From NCBI GenBank assembly GCA_000435835.1, contig FR883429.1:28583-92582 (forward strand): a stretch of 64,000 bases of DNA, written 5' to 3'. The notes below the pieces were generated by a model. The model worked only from the letters and a program-made list of their open reading frames with translations, did no database searches and had not been told where the DNA came from. Origin of the DNA: Clostridium sp. CAG:221. Its GTDB lineage: Bacteria; Bacillota; Clostridia; Clostridiales; Clostridiaceae. Below are positions 27,811-36,982 of the stretch, one piece after another. The first letter of the stretch is position 1. Each line of letters begins with the position of its first letter. A program made the position numbers and the translations under genes.

Positions 27811-29637
27811 TTATTTTTTCATTTTATATATAGCCACAAGAATTTCAGCTACAGCTTGATACATTTCCTGTGGTATTTCTCTGTCCAATTCTACCTCTTT
27901 ATAAATCATTCTTGCTAAAGGTTTATTTTCTATTATTGGAACATCATTTTCCTTGGCCTTTTCCTTAATTCTAATGGCTAAATGATCTATTCCCTTTGCA
28001 ACCAATTTAGGTGCATTATTCTGTCCATCTTCATACTTTATAGCTACAGCTATATGAGTTGGGTTGGTAATAACTACAGTGGCATCTCCCACGGCATTCA
28101 TCATACCTTGAGTTATCATGGCTCTTTGTTTTTGCTTTATCTTAGCCTTTACCTGTTGATCCCCTTCCATCTGCTTATATTCATCCTTTATTTCTTGCTT
28201 AGACATTCTAAGTTCTTTATTATGGAACCTAAATTGAATAAAATAATCAGTAGCTGCCAGCACTATTAAAAGTATTACTATTTTAGTAAATAAACCAACA
28301 ACTATCTGTTTTATTTCACTACCTATACTTGAAACATTTAATGTTGATATATGAAGAATATCATTATAATTATCTTTCATATAAGAATATCCAATGTAAG
28401 TAACAATAGTTACCACCAATAGATTCTTTAAAAGGTCAAAGGCACTTTTCTTAGAAAACATATTTTTAATACCATTTAAAGGATTAAGCTTTTTTAAAGA
28501 AGGTTTTAATGGTTCTCCAGTTAATAAAAATCCTGTTTGCATTAAACTAGCTACTATTCCTGCAACCATTATAGGTATTACTACCAATATAACTGTTGAA
28601 GCAAATTTAGTAAAAGAATTACTTGCAATTGACTTTAATAAACCATCTGTCAACTCCATAGAGCCTACATTGCTTAAATAATAAATTATTATTTCTTTAA
28701 AGTTATTAATTATCTTATCACTTAAAGTCATAATCACCAATAAAGTTGCTATGGTAGTAAGAGCAATTCCTATATCTTTACTTTTAGCAATTTGACCTTT
28801 TTTTCTAGCATCAGACTTCTTTTTAGGAGTAGCTTCTTCTGTTTTATCATCTGACATAAAAATAAGTGCTACAGGAGCTACATTTAATATTCTTCTTATA
28901 ACTGAAGGTAAATAACTTAAAGCACCTATAAAAACTTTATTTATTATCGCTATAGAAAGTGTAATCATTAATAACCCTACTATCATCTTTACAGGCATAC
29001 CTAAAATCATTACATTTATTTGTGGAACTACTCTAGATACTAATCCCATACATATATCTGTCATTATAATTATAATAACTATAGGTAATGCAATTTTTAT
29101 TCCCATAAAGAAATATTCTATTATTATCTGCATACTTTCCATCATAGATTCTGATGAAATTATTGATGAACCTACAGAAACAACTGAAAAACTTTCTATT
29201 AATGACTTAATGATCAAATGATGTGCATCTGTTATAAAAAATAATACTAAAGTACAATATTCAAGTAACTTTCCTGTTACAGTGGTAGTTGATGATGCAC
29301 TGGCATCTGCCAGTGACAACATACTAAATCCTATATGAAGATCAATCCAACTTCCAGCAAGCTTTAATATTTGAAATAAACTTTTAGTTACAAGTCCTAA
29401 AAGTGCTCCAGTAATCCCTTCGTTTAAAAAATATATCAGTAGCTTATTATTATTATTTATAATTTCCATACTTACATTGGAAACCGTTGGTTCAATTGCA
29501 AAAGCTAAAATCATTGGAATAGCTAATTTCAGTACCTTTGGTGTTCCACTTGGAAAAATAATATTAAAAACTATAAAAAATGCTGATAATCTTACGAAGA
29601 TAAACATAACAGTAAAAATAATTGCTGAATCTATCAT
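27811..29637 (-). CDS. fliR-flhB: Fused flagellar export proteins FliR-FlhB
   Basis: One 608-residue protein joins two export-gate subunits that are separate in most bacteria. Residues about 1-255 are FliR (six or so membrane helices). FlhB begins near M261 with the typical DDKTEEATPKKKSDARKKGQIAKS, has four membrane helices and a cytoplasmic tail with the self-cleavage motif N525-P-T-H528. Cleavage there switches export from rod/hook to filament substrates. The fusion is known in several clostridia. No stop, frameshift or ribosome binding site is seen at the junction, so it is a true fusion. No separate flhB is present. Confidence 0.95.
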   Translation of the reverse strand: MIDSAIIFTVMFIFVRLSAFFIVFNIIFPSGTPKVLKLAIPMILAFAIEPTVSNVSMEIINNNNKLLIYFLNEGITGALLGLVTKSLFQILKLAGSWIDLHIGFSMLSLADASASSTTTVTGKLLEYCTLVLFFITDAHHLIIKSLIESFSVVSVGSSIISSESMMESMQIIIEYFFMGIKIALPIVIIIIMTDICMGLVSRVVPQINVMILGMPVKMIVGLLMITLSIAIINKVFIGALSYLPSVIRRILNVAPVALIFMSDDKTEEATPKKKSDARKKGQIAKSKDIGIALTTIATLLVIMTLSDKIINNFKEIIIYYLSNVGSMELTDGLLKSIASNSFTKFASTVILVVIPIMVAGIVASLMQTGFLLTGEPLKPSLKKLNPLNGIKNMFSKKSAFDLLKNLLVVTIVTYIGYSYMKDNYNDILHISTLNVSSIGSEIKQIVVGLFTKIVILLIVLAATDYFIQFRFHNKELRMSKQEIKDEYKQMEGDQQVKAKIKQKQRAMITQGMMNAVGDATVVITNPTHIAVAIKYEDGQNNAPKLVAKGIDHLAIRIKEKAKENDVPIIENKPLARMIYKEVELDREIPQEMYQAVAEILVAIYKMKK

Positions 29638-29645
29638 TTATCCCC

Positions 29646-29912
29646 CTAAGATATCTTAGTAATGATATTATATATATTTTCTGTATATTGAACCATAGTT
29701 TTTGATATCCAAGAAGCTAAAAATAATCCTATTGCACATATTCCTAACAATTTTGGAACAAAAGTTAAAGTTTGTTCCTGTATTTGGGTTGTTGCTTGAA
29801 TTATACTTATTATAAGACCTATAATTAATGCAGCAGCTAAAAAAGGTCCTGCCACCTTTATTACTGTCATTATAGATTCTTTTATTATTCCATTTAATAA
29901 CGCTTCACTCAC
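29646..29912 (-). CDS. fliQ: Flagellar export protein FliQ
   Basis: An 88-residue export-gate protein with two membrane helices (about 15-40 and 52-75) and the usual GLIISIIQATTQIQEQTLTFVPK loop. It lies between fliP and the fliR-flhB fusion, the normal order. The start is GTG. Confidence 0.93.
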   Translation of the reverse strand: MSEALLNGIIKESIMTVIKVAGPFLAAALIIGLIISIIQATTQIQEQTLTFVPKLLGICAIGLFLASWISKTMVQYTENIYNIITKIS

Positions 29913-29923
29913 TTTTATTCACC

Positions 29924-30679
29924 TCACGAAAAACTTGTAATTAATGATTTTACAATTAAATTCCATCCATCTACCATTACAAATAATAACAATTTAAATG
30001 CCAAAGATATAACTGTTGGTGGAAGCATCATCATACCCATAGACATAAGCACACTGGCTACTATCATATCTATTACCATAAATGGTACAAATAATAAAAA
30101 TCCTATTTGAAATGCTGTTTTTAATTCACTTATGGCAAAAGCAGGAACAATAGAATATAAAGGAATATTTTTTCTTGTTAATTCTCCACTATTAAGCTTT
30201 GCGGCATCAACAAATAATTCCAAATCCTTTTGCCTTGTTTCTTTTAACATAAAATCCTTTATTGGATTAGATGCATTTTCAAGTGCTTGCTCAAAAGTTA
30301 TTTCTTCATTTGAATACGGCTTTAATGCAACTTCATTTATTTCTGTATATACTGGTTGCATTATGAAAATAGTTAAAAAAATAGCTAATCCAACTAAAAT
30401 TTGACTAGGTATTGATTGCTGCGCTCCTATGGCATTCTTTAATAATGAAAAGACCACCGTTATTCTAGTAAATGATGTAAACATTATTATAAATGATGGT
30501 AATAATGTTAACATTGTAAAAAATATAAGTATTTTTATACTATCCACATAATCTGCTGGAGTATCTCCACTACTAACAGATAAATTAAAATGTGGCGATG
30601 CAAAAGCTTCCTTTGGAATCATGAAAGTAATTGCTATTATAAAAAACACTATTAATTTATAAGCTTTTTTATTTTTCAT
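29924..30679 (-). CDS. fliP: Flagellar export protein FliP
   Basis: A core export-gate subunit (251 residues) made with a signal peptide (about 1-27, ending near EAFAS). Family motifs include SFTRITVVFSLLKNAIGAQQ, the VPAFAISELKTAFQIGFLLF segment, MIVASVLMSMGMMMLPP and the C-terminal LLFVMVDGWNLI. About four membrane helices are present. It overlaps fliO by 11 bp, so the two are translationally coupled. Confidence 0.95.
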   Translation of the reverse strand: MKNKKAYKLIVFFIIAITFMIPKEAFASPHFNLSVSSGDTPADYVDSIKILIFFTMLTLLPSFIIMFTSFTRITVVFSLLKNAIGAQQSIPSQILVGLAIFLTIFIMQPVYTEINEVALKPYSNEEITFEQALENASNPIKDFMLKETRQKDLELFVDAAKLNSGELTRKNIPLYSIVPAFAISELKTAFQIGFLLFVPFMVIDMIVASVLMSMGMMMLPPTVISLAFKLLLFVMVDGWNLIVKSLITSFS

Positions 30680-31049
30680 ATTTATTTTTCCTTTTCTTTA
30701 GTTTATTTATTACTTCCTCAAAAGGCTTTATAATATTATTAAAAGCTTCTTTATTTTTTTCAATTTCAAATTTCTTTAAAACTTCAATCTCATTTAGCTC
30801 TTCTTCAGTTAGCTCTTTTATAAATTCACCTTTAGAAGGTGATACTGACATTACATATGCTTTTTTTCCTATCTTTATTATTTGTAAAGATACATCTTTT
30901 GATAACTGAGTTCTTTCAATTACTCTTATAGTTTTTCTTGAATTTACCTCATTTAATTTGCTTTCATTAAATTTTAATAGTAAGAGCATTAAAAGTATAA
31001 GAACTATTAATGTTCCTATAATTTTAATACTCATCAATACAAATTCCAT
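30669..31049 (-). CDS. fliO: Flagellar biosynthetic protein FliO
   Basis: A 126-residue, poorly conserved protein with one N-terminal membrane helix (about 5-25) and a small SH3-like cytoplasmic part containing IRVIERTQLSKDVSLQIIKIG, the usual FliO signature. FliO assists assembly of the FliP-FliR core. Position between fliL and fliP supports the call. Confidence 0.85.
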   Translation of the reverse strand: MEFVLMSIKIIGTLIVLILLMLLLLKFNESKLNEVNSRKTIRVIERTQLSKDVSLQIIKIGKKAYVMSVSPSKGEFIKELTEEELNEIEVLKKFEIEKNKEAFNNIIKPFEEVINKLKKRKNKYEK

Positions 31050-31065
31050 ATATATGTACTTCCTA

Positions 31066-31506
31066 TTATTGAACTAAAAGTTCATTAAATTTAATATCTA
31101 TAATAGTTCCAGATTTTAAATTTGAATTTAATCTTTGTACTAAATCTCTCTTTAAATTAACTTCATTATCAGCAGTAAAATCTGAAGTTTTTAAAGATTT
31201 TAAATAAAATATTGCTGAATCTCTTAAAGCAACAAGCTTAGTAGTAATTTCTTCTCCTACTTCTGTATTAGCACTGTCATAAGTAACAGTAGCAGTCATT
31301 TGCACATATTTTTTGCTACCTTCATCACTTAAATTTACAAGCAATTGCCCTAATTCAGTATAAGCTTCTACTATTGGTGCTTCTTCAGAATTTGCCTTTG
31401 ACATACCATAATATACTCCAGCAAAAACTCCTCCACCTAGCAGTAATAATGCTACAACTATAATAATAATTAGTTTACCTTTACCTTTTTTCTTTTCTTC
31501 TGCCAT
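31066..31506 (-). CDS. fliL: Flagellar basal body-associated protein FliL
   Basis: A 146-residue protein with a short basic N-terminus, one membrane helix (about 10-32) and an extracellular domain with the typical GQLLVNLSDEGSKKYVQMTATV start. FliL surrounds the stator units and helps torque generation. It is 3 bp downstream of motB. Confidence 0.92.
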   Translation of the reverse strand: MAEEKKKGKGKLIIIIVVALLLLGGGVFAGVYYGMSKANSEEAPIVEAYTELGQLLVNLSDEGSKKYVQMTATVTYDSANTEVGEEITTKLVALRDSAIFYLKSLKTSDFTADNEVNLKRDLVQRLNSNLKSGTIIDIKFNELLVQ

Positions 31507-31509
31507 TTC

Positions 31510-32235
31510 TTACTCCTTATCATCAGCTATAATTAAAATATTTACTCTTCTATTTTTAGCCATATTTTCTTCAGTATCATTAGGCACCACTGGATGATGT
31601 TCACCATATCCTGTAGCACTTAATCTTTTTGGATCTATGCCTGTATTTTCAACAAAATATTTTACTACATTTACAGCTCTATCCACTGACAATTCCCAGT
31701 TAGAAGGGAATTCTGCTGTAGAAATAGGTCTATTATCAGTATGCCCTTCTACTACAATAGTATTATCTATAGAAGATAATAATTCTGCAATAGATGATAA
31801 TACTTCCTTGCTATCTTCTCTTAAAGTTGATTTTGAAGTTTCAAAAAGTATACTTTCTCTAACTTGAATGGCAACACCTTGTTCAGTTTCAATTATTTCC
31901 ACTGATGCTTCTAATTCATGCTCCTTAACAAATTTACTTACTTGATAGTACATACTTTCTTCAATATTTTCACCATCTACAGTATCTGTTGGTGTTTCTC
32001 CACCAATTAAAGGAACATCACCATTATATAAATTATATTCTAAAATACTATCACCAACTTCACCTGCCATTACACTTCTGAAAGCTTGAGAAAGTGCTCT
32101 CATTTTAGCTTCATCAGTAGAAGACATTGCATATAAAAGAACAAAAAAAGTCATCAAAAGAGTAACACAATCAGAGTAGGTAGCTAACCATTCATCACCG
32201 CTTGGTTCATCACGCTGTACTTTTTTCCTTGCCAT
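31510..32235 (-). CDS. motB: Flagellar motor stator protein MotB
   Basis: The peptidoglycan-anchored stator subunit (241 residues). The membrane helix (about 18-38) carries the ion-binding aspartate in WLATYSDCVTLLMTFF (D22). The C-terminal OmpA-like domain (about 105-235) has VVEGHTDNRPI and LSATGYGEHHPVVPN. Paired with motA 3 bp upstream. Whether H+ or Na+ drives it cannot be read from sequence with certainty. Confidence 0.95.
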   Translation of the reverse strand: MARKKVQRDEPSGDEWLATYSDCVTLLMTFFVLLYAMSSTDEAKMRALSQAFRSVMAGEVGDSILEYNLYNGDVPLIGGETPTDTVDGENIEESMYYQVSKFVKEHELEASVEIIETEQGVAIQVRESILFETSKSTLREDSKEVLSSIAELLSSIDNTIVVEGHTDNRPISTAEFPSNWELSVDRAVNVVKYFVENTGIDPKRLSATGYGEHHPVVPNDTEENMAKNRRVNILIIADDKE

Positions 32236-32238
32236 AAC

Positions 32239-33042
32239 TTATGCAACTCCTTCTGTATTTTCTGTATTACTATTTATATATTCTAATCTTTCTTTTGCAG
32301 ATAAATAAGTTAAAAGTTTTTCTTCTACAATTCTTGGGTTAACACCTGATTGTATTGCTAAGATACCTTCTAACATCATAGTTCTTGTACCAGTTTCTAA
32401 TGCACATTGTCTTTTTAAATTTGCACCTATTGGATTACAAAAGTAATTAGCTAAGAATGAACCATAGAAAGTTGTAAGAAGTGCAACTCCCATACCAACA
32501 GCTATACTTTGAATATCATTTAAGTTTTGCATCATTTGAACTAGCCCTATTAATGTACCTATCATACCAAACCCTGGAGCGTATCCACCCCAAGCAGTAT
32601 ACATACCTGCCACATTCATTCCTCTATTTTCAGTTTCATATATATCTAATTCTAATATTTCCTTAATAGTTTCCGGCTCAATACCATCAACAACCATTTG
32701 CATACCCTTTTTTAAGAATGGATCTTCTAAATTACTTATATCTTCTTCTAAAGATAGTAAACCGTCTTTTCTTGCTCTTTGTGAAAGATTTGAAAACTGT
32801 ACTATTATATCTTTTTGAGAAGCACTACTTTCTTTAAATGCATTACCAAGACTTCCAAACATCTCTTTTATTTCATCCATAGTATATGTGATAAATAAAG
32901 CACTTAAAGATCCTCCAACACATATGAATATTGATGGAATATCAATAAATATACTAAAAGGACCTCCAGAAACAATTCCATATCCTATTAAGGCAGCTCC
33001 AAGTACAAACCCAGCCGGCGTCATAATATCTGTTTTCTTCAC
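32239..33042 (-). CDS. motA: Flagellar motor stator protein MotA
   Basis: The ion channel partner of MotB (267 residues) with four membrane helices, the large cytoplasmic loop (about 60-140) and the GFGMIGTLIGLVQMM helix 3 motif. Start is GTG at 33042 behind GGGGGAAA. It follows flbD by 12 bp, and the two are probably co-transcribed. Confidence 0.95.
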   Translation of the reverse strand: MKKTDIMTPAGFVLGAALIGYGIVSGGPFSIFIDIPSIFICVGGSLSALFITYTMDEIKEMFGSLGNAFKESSASQKDIIVQFSNLSQRARKDGLLSLEEDISNLEDPFLKKGMQMVVDGIEPETIKEILELDIYETENRGMNVAGMYTAWGGYAPGFGMIGTLIGLVQMMQNLNDIQSIAVGMGVALLTTFYGSFLANYFCNPIGANLKRQCALETGTRTMMLEGILAIQSGVNPRIVEEKLLTYLSAKERLEYINSNTENTEGVA

Positions 33043-33054
33043 ATCAATTTCCCC

Positions 33055-33246
33055 CTAAATTCTATACGTAGCTATTCTATTTTTATATCTTATAACCTTA
33101 TCTTTTACTTCATGTATAGTTTCTAAAACAATATACTTTTTCCCATTGGTAAGTGTTATTAAAGTTTCAGGAACTTCTTCAATCTTTTCTATATGATCTG
33201 CATTTAAAGTAAATTCTTTATTATTCATTGCTGTTAAATCAATCAT
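33055..33246 (-). CDS. flbD: FlbD/SwrD family flagellar protein
   Basis: A 63-residue protein beginning MIDLTAMNNKEFTLNADHIE with the LTNGKKYIVLET segment typical of the FlbD family (B. subtilis SwrD), which raises stator activity and swarming power. Its place just before motA-motB supports that role. It is preceded by two large palindromes. Confidence 0.9.
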   Translation of the reverse strand: MIDLTAMNNKEFTLNADHIEKIEEVPETLITLTNGKKYIVLETIHEVKDKVIRYKNRIATYRI

Positions 33247-33265
33247 ACTAACACCTTTCTTGCTT

Positions 33266-33323
33266 ATTGAATTACCAATAATGAATCAATTAAAAATAAT
33301 TAACTCATTTTTGGTAATTCAAT
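33266..33323. repeat. Long imperfect palindrome upstream of flbD
   Basis: Arms ATTGAATTACCAA (33266-33278) and TTGGTAATTCAAT (33311-33323) extend inward with 10 of 12 further matches, giving a hairpin of nearly 60 nt. On the plus strand it is followed by TTTTTTAC, but the genes here read on the minus strand, so it is not a normal terminator for them. It could be a processing or stability element. Confidence 0.7.
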
Positions 33324-33340
33324 TTTTTACTATAATTTAT

Positions 33341-33382
33341 GAGCTGAATGATAAATTAAATTTAATCCATCATTCATTGCTC
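33341..33382. repeat. Second palindrome upstream of flbD
   Basis: GAGC-TGAATGAT... pairs with ATCATTCA-GCTC across 33341-33382, with 14 of 16 matches in the central arms. Together with the 33266-33323 palindrome it fills the 155-bp flgE-flbD gap, the widest gap between basal body, motor and export genes of this operon. Confidence 0.7.
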
Positions 33383-33401
33383 ACAATTAATAATTTACAA
33401 A

Positions 33402-34433
33402 CTATCTCTTTAAATTAATTATTTCTGAAAGAATTTCATCACCTGTAGTGATTGTTTTTCCTGCTGCTTGGAAAGCTTTAGTAGCAACTATCATATCAGT
33501 AAATTGTTCTGCCATATCTACTCCTGACATTTCTAAATATCCTTGAAGAATATCTCCATATCCTGAGCTATTCCTATTTGCACTATTTTTACCACTTGAA
33601 ATTATTGCTGCTCCTGAACTTCCTGATGGTTCATACATATTATTTCCTATTTCAGTTAAACCAACTTCATTTTTAAAACTTGCCATGGCTATTTGACCAA
33701 GAGCTGTTATTTCACCAGTTTCTAATACACCTGTTATTAATCCATCAGCAGATATATTAAAGCTCTTTACTGCAACTGGAGTTTTACCTCCTTTACCATC
33801 ATCTTTAAGAACTTTATCAGGTATCTTTAAAGATACTAATTTATTATCTATAGCTTTTGTTTGATTATTTGATTCCACATATAACACTTTTCCATCATCT
33901 TCTATATTATCACCAGTTTTATTAGTAACTGGATCTGTAGTTTCCATAGCAAACCCTAAAACTCTATAACCTTTTGATGTTAAAAGATTACCTTCATTAT
34001 CTAATACAAAAGAACCATCTCTTGTATATGCCACTGAACTATTAGCTGGCATATTTCCTATTCCATTATTTGCTATTGTTATAGAGTCATTAGCATTTCC
34101 TGTAAGTGCTGGCCCTGTAGCTACCATAAAGTATCCACTTCCATCTACTGCCACGTCAAGAGCTCTTGATGTTGATTGCATTGAACCTTGAGACATTATT
34201 TTATCAATACTTGAAATTTGTGCTCCAAGACCTATTTGCTTACCATTAACACCTCCTAAAGAATCTGATGCTGCACTGGCACTACCTAATGTTTGACTTA
34301 TTGTAGTACTGAAATTTACTCTTGACCCTTTAAATGCTGTTGTACTTACATTGGCTAAGTTATTACCTATAACGTCTAACTTAGTTTGATTTACTTTCAT
34401 TCCTGAAATCCCTGAATATAACGATCTTAACAT
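33402..34433 (-). CDS. flgE: Flagellar hook protein FlgE
   Basis: The hook subunit (343 residues). The N-terminal LRSLYSGISGMKVNQTKLDVIGNNLANVSTTAFKG is the rod-type motif region. FlgE-type central sequence follows, with LGAQISSIDKIMSQGSMQST and VDGSGYFMV. The C-terminus is LEMSGVDMAEQFTDMIVATKAFQAAGKTI. Length is in the shorter Gram-positive range. It follows the TIGR02530-type gene and is preceded by AGGAGG. Confidence 0.95.
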   Translation of the reverse strand: MLRSLYSGISGMKVNQTKLDVIGNNLANVSTTAFKGSRVNFSTTISQTLGSASAASDSLGGVNGKQIGLGAQISSIDKIMSQGSMQSTSRALDVAVDGSGYFMVATGPALTGNANDSITIANNGIGNMPANSSVAYTRDGSFVLDNEGNLLTSKGYRVLGFAMETTDPVTNKTGDNIEDDGKVLYVESNNQTKAIDNKLVSLKIPDKVLKDDGKGGKTPVAVKSFNISADGLITGVLETGEITALGQIAMASFKNEVGLTEIGNNMYEPSGSSGAAIISSGKNSANRNSSGYGDILQGYLEMSGVDMAEQFTDMIVATKAFQAAGKTITTGDEILSEIINLKR

Positions 34434-34524
34434 AAATATTTCCTCCTAAAAATTTTCCATTTGTTTCTTGCTTCTATCTTTCCACAAGACAAGGCCTCCA
34501 TATTTGGTCCAGCCTAATAAATTT

Positions 34525-34911
34525 TTATAATATAACTACACTATCTATATTGGTAAAAACATTATTTTCTGCTCTTTCTTTCTCTACAGCAGTTATTATT
34601 GTTCTATTTTTTATATTAGCTATTAATGCCACATCCTTATATATAAATACTGCATTTTTAGCACCCTTTTCTTTTGCTAAATCAAAACCATTATTTATCA
34701 CATTCATATCATCTCTTGAAAAGCTTATTTCATTGAATCTTTTACAAGCATGTTTAGATAAAATAAATCCTTCATTTTCTGTCTTTACATTATTTAATAC
34801 ATCATTAAAGCTAACTTCCCCTGTATTACCATTAGTTAATTTTGATTCACTTTCCAGGTTAAAAAAATTACCTACAGCATATGCTCTTCCATTAACTATT
34901 CTATACCCCAT
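34525..34911 (-). CDS. Flagellar operon protein of the TIGR02530 type
   Basis: A 128-residue protein with the family core FILSKHACKRFNEISFSRDDMNVINNGFDLAKEKGAKNA in two adjacent motifs (FILSKHACKR and GFDLAKEKGAKNA), then VFIYKDVALIANIKNRTIITA. Members occur between flgD and flgE in Firmicutes; the biochemical role is not established. Position here is exactly that: 16 bp after flgD and 91 bp before flgE. Confidence 0.8.
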   Translation of the reverse strand: MGYRIVNGRAYAVGNFFNLESESKLTNGNTGEVSFNDVLNNVKTENEGFILSKHACKRFNEISFSRDDMNVINNGFDLAKEKGAKNAVFIYKDVALIANIKNRTIITAVEKERAENNVFTNIDSVVIL

Positions 34912-34927
34912 AACTCACCTTCTTTTG

Positions 34928-35632
34928 TTATATTGGAGTATCTTGCACCTTTTCAACTAAACTATAGTCGTAAGTCTTTACCTCTCCATCTAAAAGCTTA
35001 ACTTTAATATTTATAGCACCATTTTCTCTAGATACAGACATAACTTGTCCTGTTACCTTTTCATTATTACCATTTTCTTTACTTTCAGTAAGTTCCACAT
35101 ATTTTCCTATATAAGAACTTGCTGTCATCATCGCAATATTTGTATTCATATTATTTAAAGCTGAAAGTGATGAGTCTCCTACATCTAAAACCGTTTGAAT
35201 ACTACTCATTGGAACATCAATATACTTTGTTTGATTATCCTCATAAACCTCTATTGATACTGTATAACTCGTCCCATTGTTTCCACTTACACCTCTAACT
35301 ATACCAGTATAAGGAATACCTTTATTATCAAGAACATTAACTGTAACACCTTTACCTACTAAGTTATATGCTGCTGAATTAGACATTGTAGTATTTAAAT
35401 TAGACATTTGTTCCATAGTTGAAAACTGTGCTAATTGTGATATGTATTGTGTTGAATCTGTATCAGCCGTTGGATCTAAATTAGATAATTCTGCCACTAA
35501 TATTTGTAAAAATGCATTTTTATCTACACTTCCACCTGCTTCAACAATTGAAGTTCCTCTATCAGTTTTTCCTCCAACAGTATAATTACCACCAGCTCTA
35601 CTTTGCCCTGAAATTGTACTTATATCTGACAT
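34928..35632 (-). CDS. flgD: Flagellar hook capping protein FlgD
   Basis: The scaffold at the hook tip that lets FlgE polymerise (234 residues). The N-terminal FlgD signature DKNAFLQILVAELSNLDPTADTDSTQYISQLAQFS is visible, followed by TMEQMSNLN. The C-terminal half carries the beta-rich region. It follows fliK by 12 bp. Order fliK-flgD-(TIGR02530)-flgE is standard for Firmicutes. Confidence 0.93.
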   Translation of the reverse strand: MSDISTISGQSRAGGNYTVGGKTDRGTSIVEAGGSVDKNAFLQILVAELSNLDPTADTDSTQYISQLAQFSTMEQMSNLNTTMSNSAAYNLVGKGVTVNVLDNKGIPYTGIVRGVSGNNGTSYTVSIEVYEDNQTKYIDVPMSSIQTVLDVGDSSLSALNNMNTNIAMMTASSYIGKYVELTESKENGNNEKVTGQVMSVSRENGAINIKVKLLDGEVKTYDYSLVEKVQDTPI

Positions 35633-35644
35633 ATGTATTCTCTC

Positions 35645-36982
35645 CTATGCTAATAAGTTAACATTAGAAATTTCTTCTGAAATTTCTTCATTTTCTTCTT
35701 TATGTATATTTATAGAATCATTATCTTCTACAAAATAATTTTCTTTATTTCTTTCATCATTAAATTCATTACTAAAACCTTGTCCACTATAATAAGTAGT
35801 ATCTTCATATAAGCCAATATTTACTTCTTTAATAATTAAACTTTCATTGCTTAAATGCTTTTTAATTTCTTCCATATTAGAATTTAACAATGTATATGTT
35901 TCTTTAGATGTTGATTTAATATCTGCCTTCATTATTCCATCTTCAGATATTATCTTTATGGTTATTTCACCTAACTCCTTAGGATATATCTTTACAGTAA
36001 GTTGCTCCACTTGATTTTTAACCATATACTTAACATTAGAAACCACATCAGTAGCTACTGTTTCTCTTGAAACTGCCACAGGTTTCACCTCTGATATTAG
36101 ACTTGAAGCAACATCATTTTTACTATTTAAAACTTCTGTAAATATAGGTGTGTCTTCAACTATGTAATCTTCAACTTTATTTATGTCTTCATCCATTGTC
36201 ATAAGCTTGGCTAAAATATCTTCTTCACCTTTTTGCTCACCATTAGATTTATCTATATTAAATACCATCTTTAACATTTCAACACCTTGTGAAGTATCCT
36301 TTTTGCTTTCGCCTTTAGAACTATCCACAACTTCTATAAATTTATCCTTTTTAATTTCATTGCCATCTTTATCGCACAAAACAGTTAATATTTTATCTAT
36401 ATTATCTGTTGTAACAACTTTATCTTCTTCTAAATTTAAAGTTTTAACAATTTCTTTAATAGGCAAATTGATTATATTAGATGATGTTTCTTCATTTAAA
36501 TCTATATTTTCTAACACATTAGAGTTATTGTTATTTATTAGCTCTGATGAAATATTTAAATCAGCAATTTCACTTAAATAATTTATATTTTTTAAAGTAT
36601 TGATACAATCTAAACTAGAAGTATTGCCAGATTCTAAATAAATTTTTATAGGTAAATTACTATTATCAATAACTGGAATATTTAATGCTTGAAGTAATAC
36701 CATTACTTCTTCAATTATTTCCTCCTTAGTTCCATTTTCAATTTTTTCAATAACTTCAGTTTTATCTATAGCTTCATTTATATCTTTAGATACATTTTCA
36801 ACAGTTGTTTTGTTATCTTCTGTAGTTTTAGAAAGAGAATATTCCTTAGAACTCATCACTGATTTAAAATTACCATTACTGCTTTTATTTTCAGTTTTAA
36901 CTGAATTATCACCATTAACATTACTGTTATTATCAACTTTTCCAATATTGGCTATTACAGCATTTAAATTACCTAAATCCAT
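35645..36982 (-). CDS. fliK: Flagellar hook-length control protein FliK
   Basis: A 445-residue molecular ruler with a long, Asn/Ser/Glu-rich, poorly conserved N-terminal part. The C-terminal Flg_hook domain (about 315-390) has VEQLTVKIYPKELGEITIKI and ADIKSTSKETYTLLNSNMEEIK. It signals FlhB to change substrate when the hook is finished. Assignment rests on that domain and on position between fliJ and flgD. Confidence 0.88.
   Translation of the reverse strand: MDLGNLNAVIANIGKVDNNSNVNGDNSVKTENKSSNGNFKSVMSSKEYSLSKTTEDNKTTVENVSKDINEAIDKTEVIEKIENGTKEEIIEEVMVLLQALNIPVIDNSNLPIKIYLESGNTSSLDCINTLKNINYLSEIADLNISSELINNNNSNVLENIDLNEETSSNIINLPIKEIVKTLNLEEDKVVTTDNIDKILTVLCDKDGNEIKKDKFIEVVDSSKGESKKDTSQGVEMLKMVFNIDKSNGEQKGEEDILAKLMTMDEDINKVEDYIVEDTPIFTEVLNSKNDVASSLISEVKPVAVSRETVATDVVSNVKYMVKNQVEQLTVKIYPKELGEITIKIISEDGIMKADIKSTSKETYTLLNSNMEEIKKHLSNESLIIKEVNIGLYEDTTYYSGQGFSNEFNDERNKENYFVEDNDSINIHKEENEEISEEISNVNLLA

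Noticed and set aside
34550..34960. 136-codon plus-strand open frame
   Set aside because: It lies opposite the TIGR02530-type gene and the flgD end, is hydrophobic low-complexity, and has no ribosome binding site.
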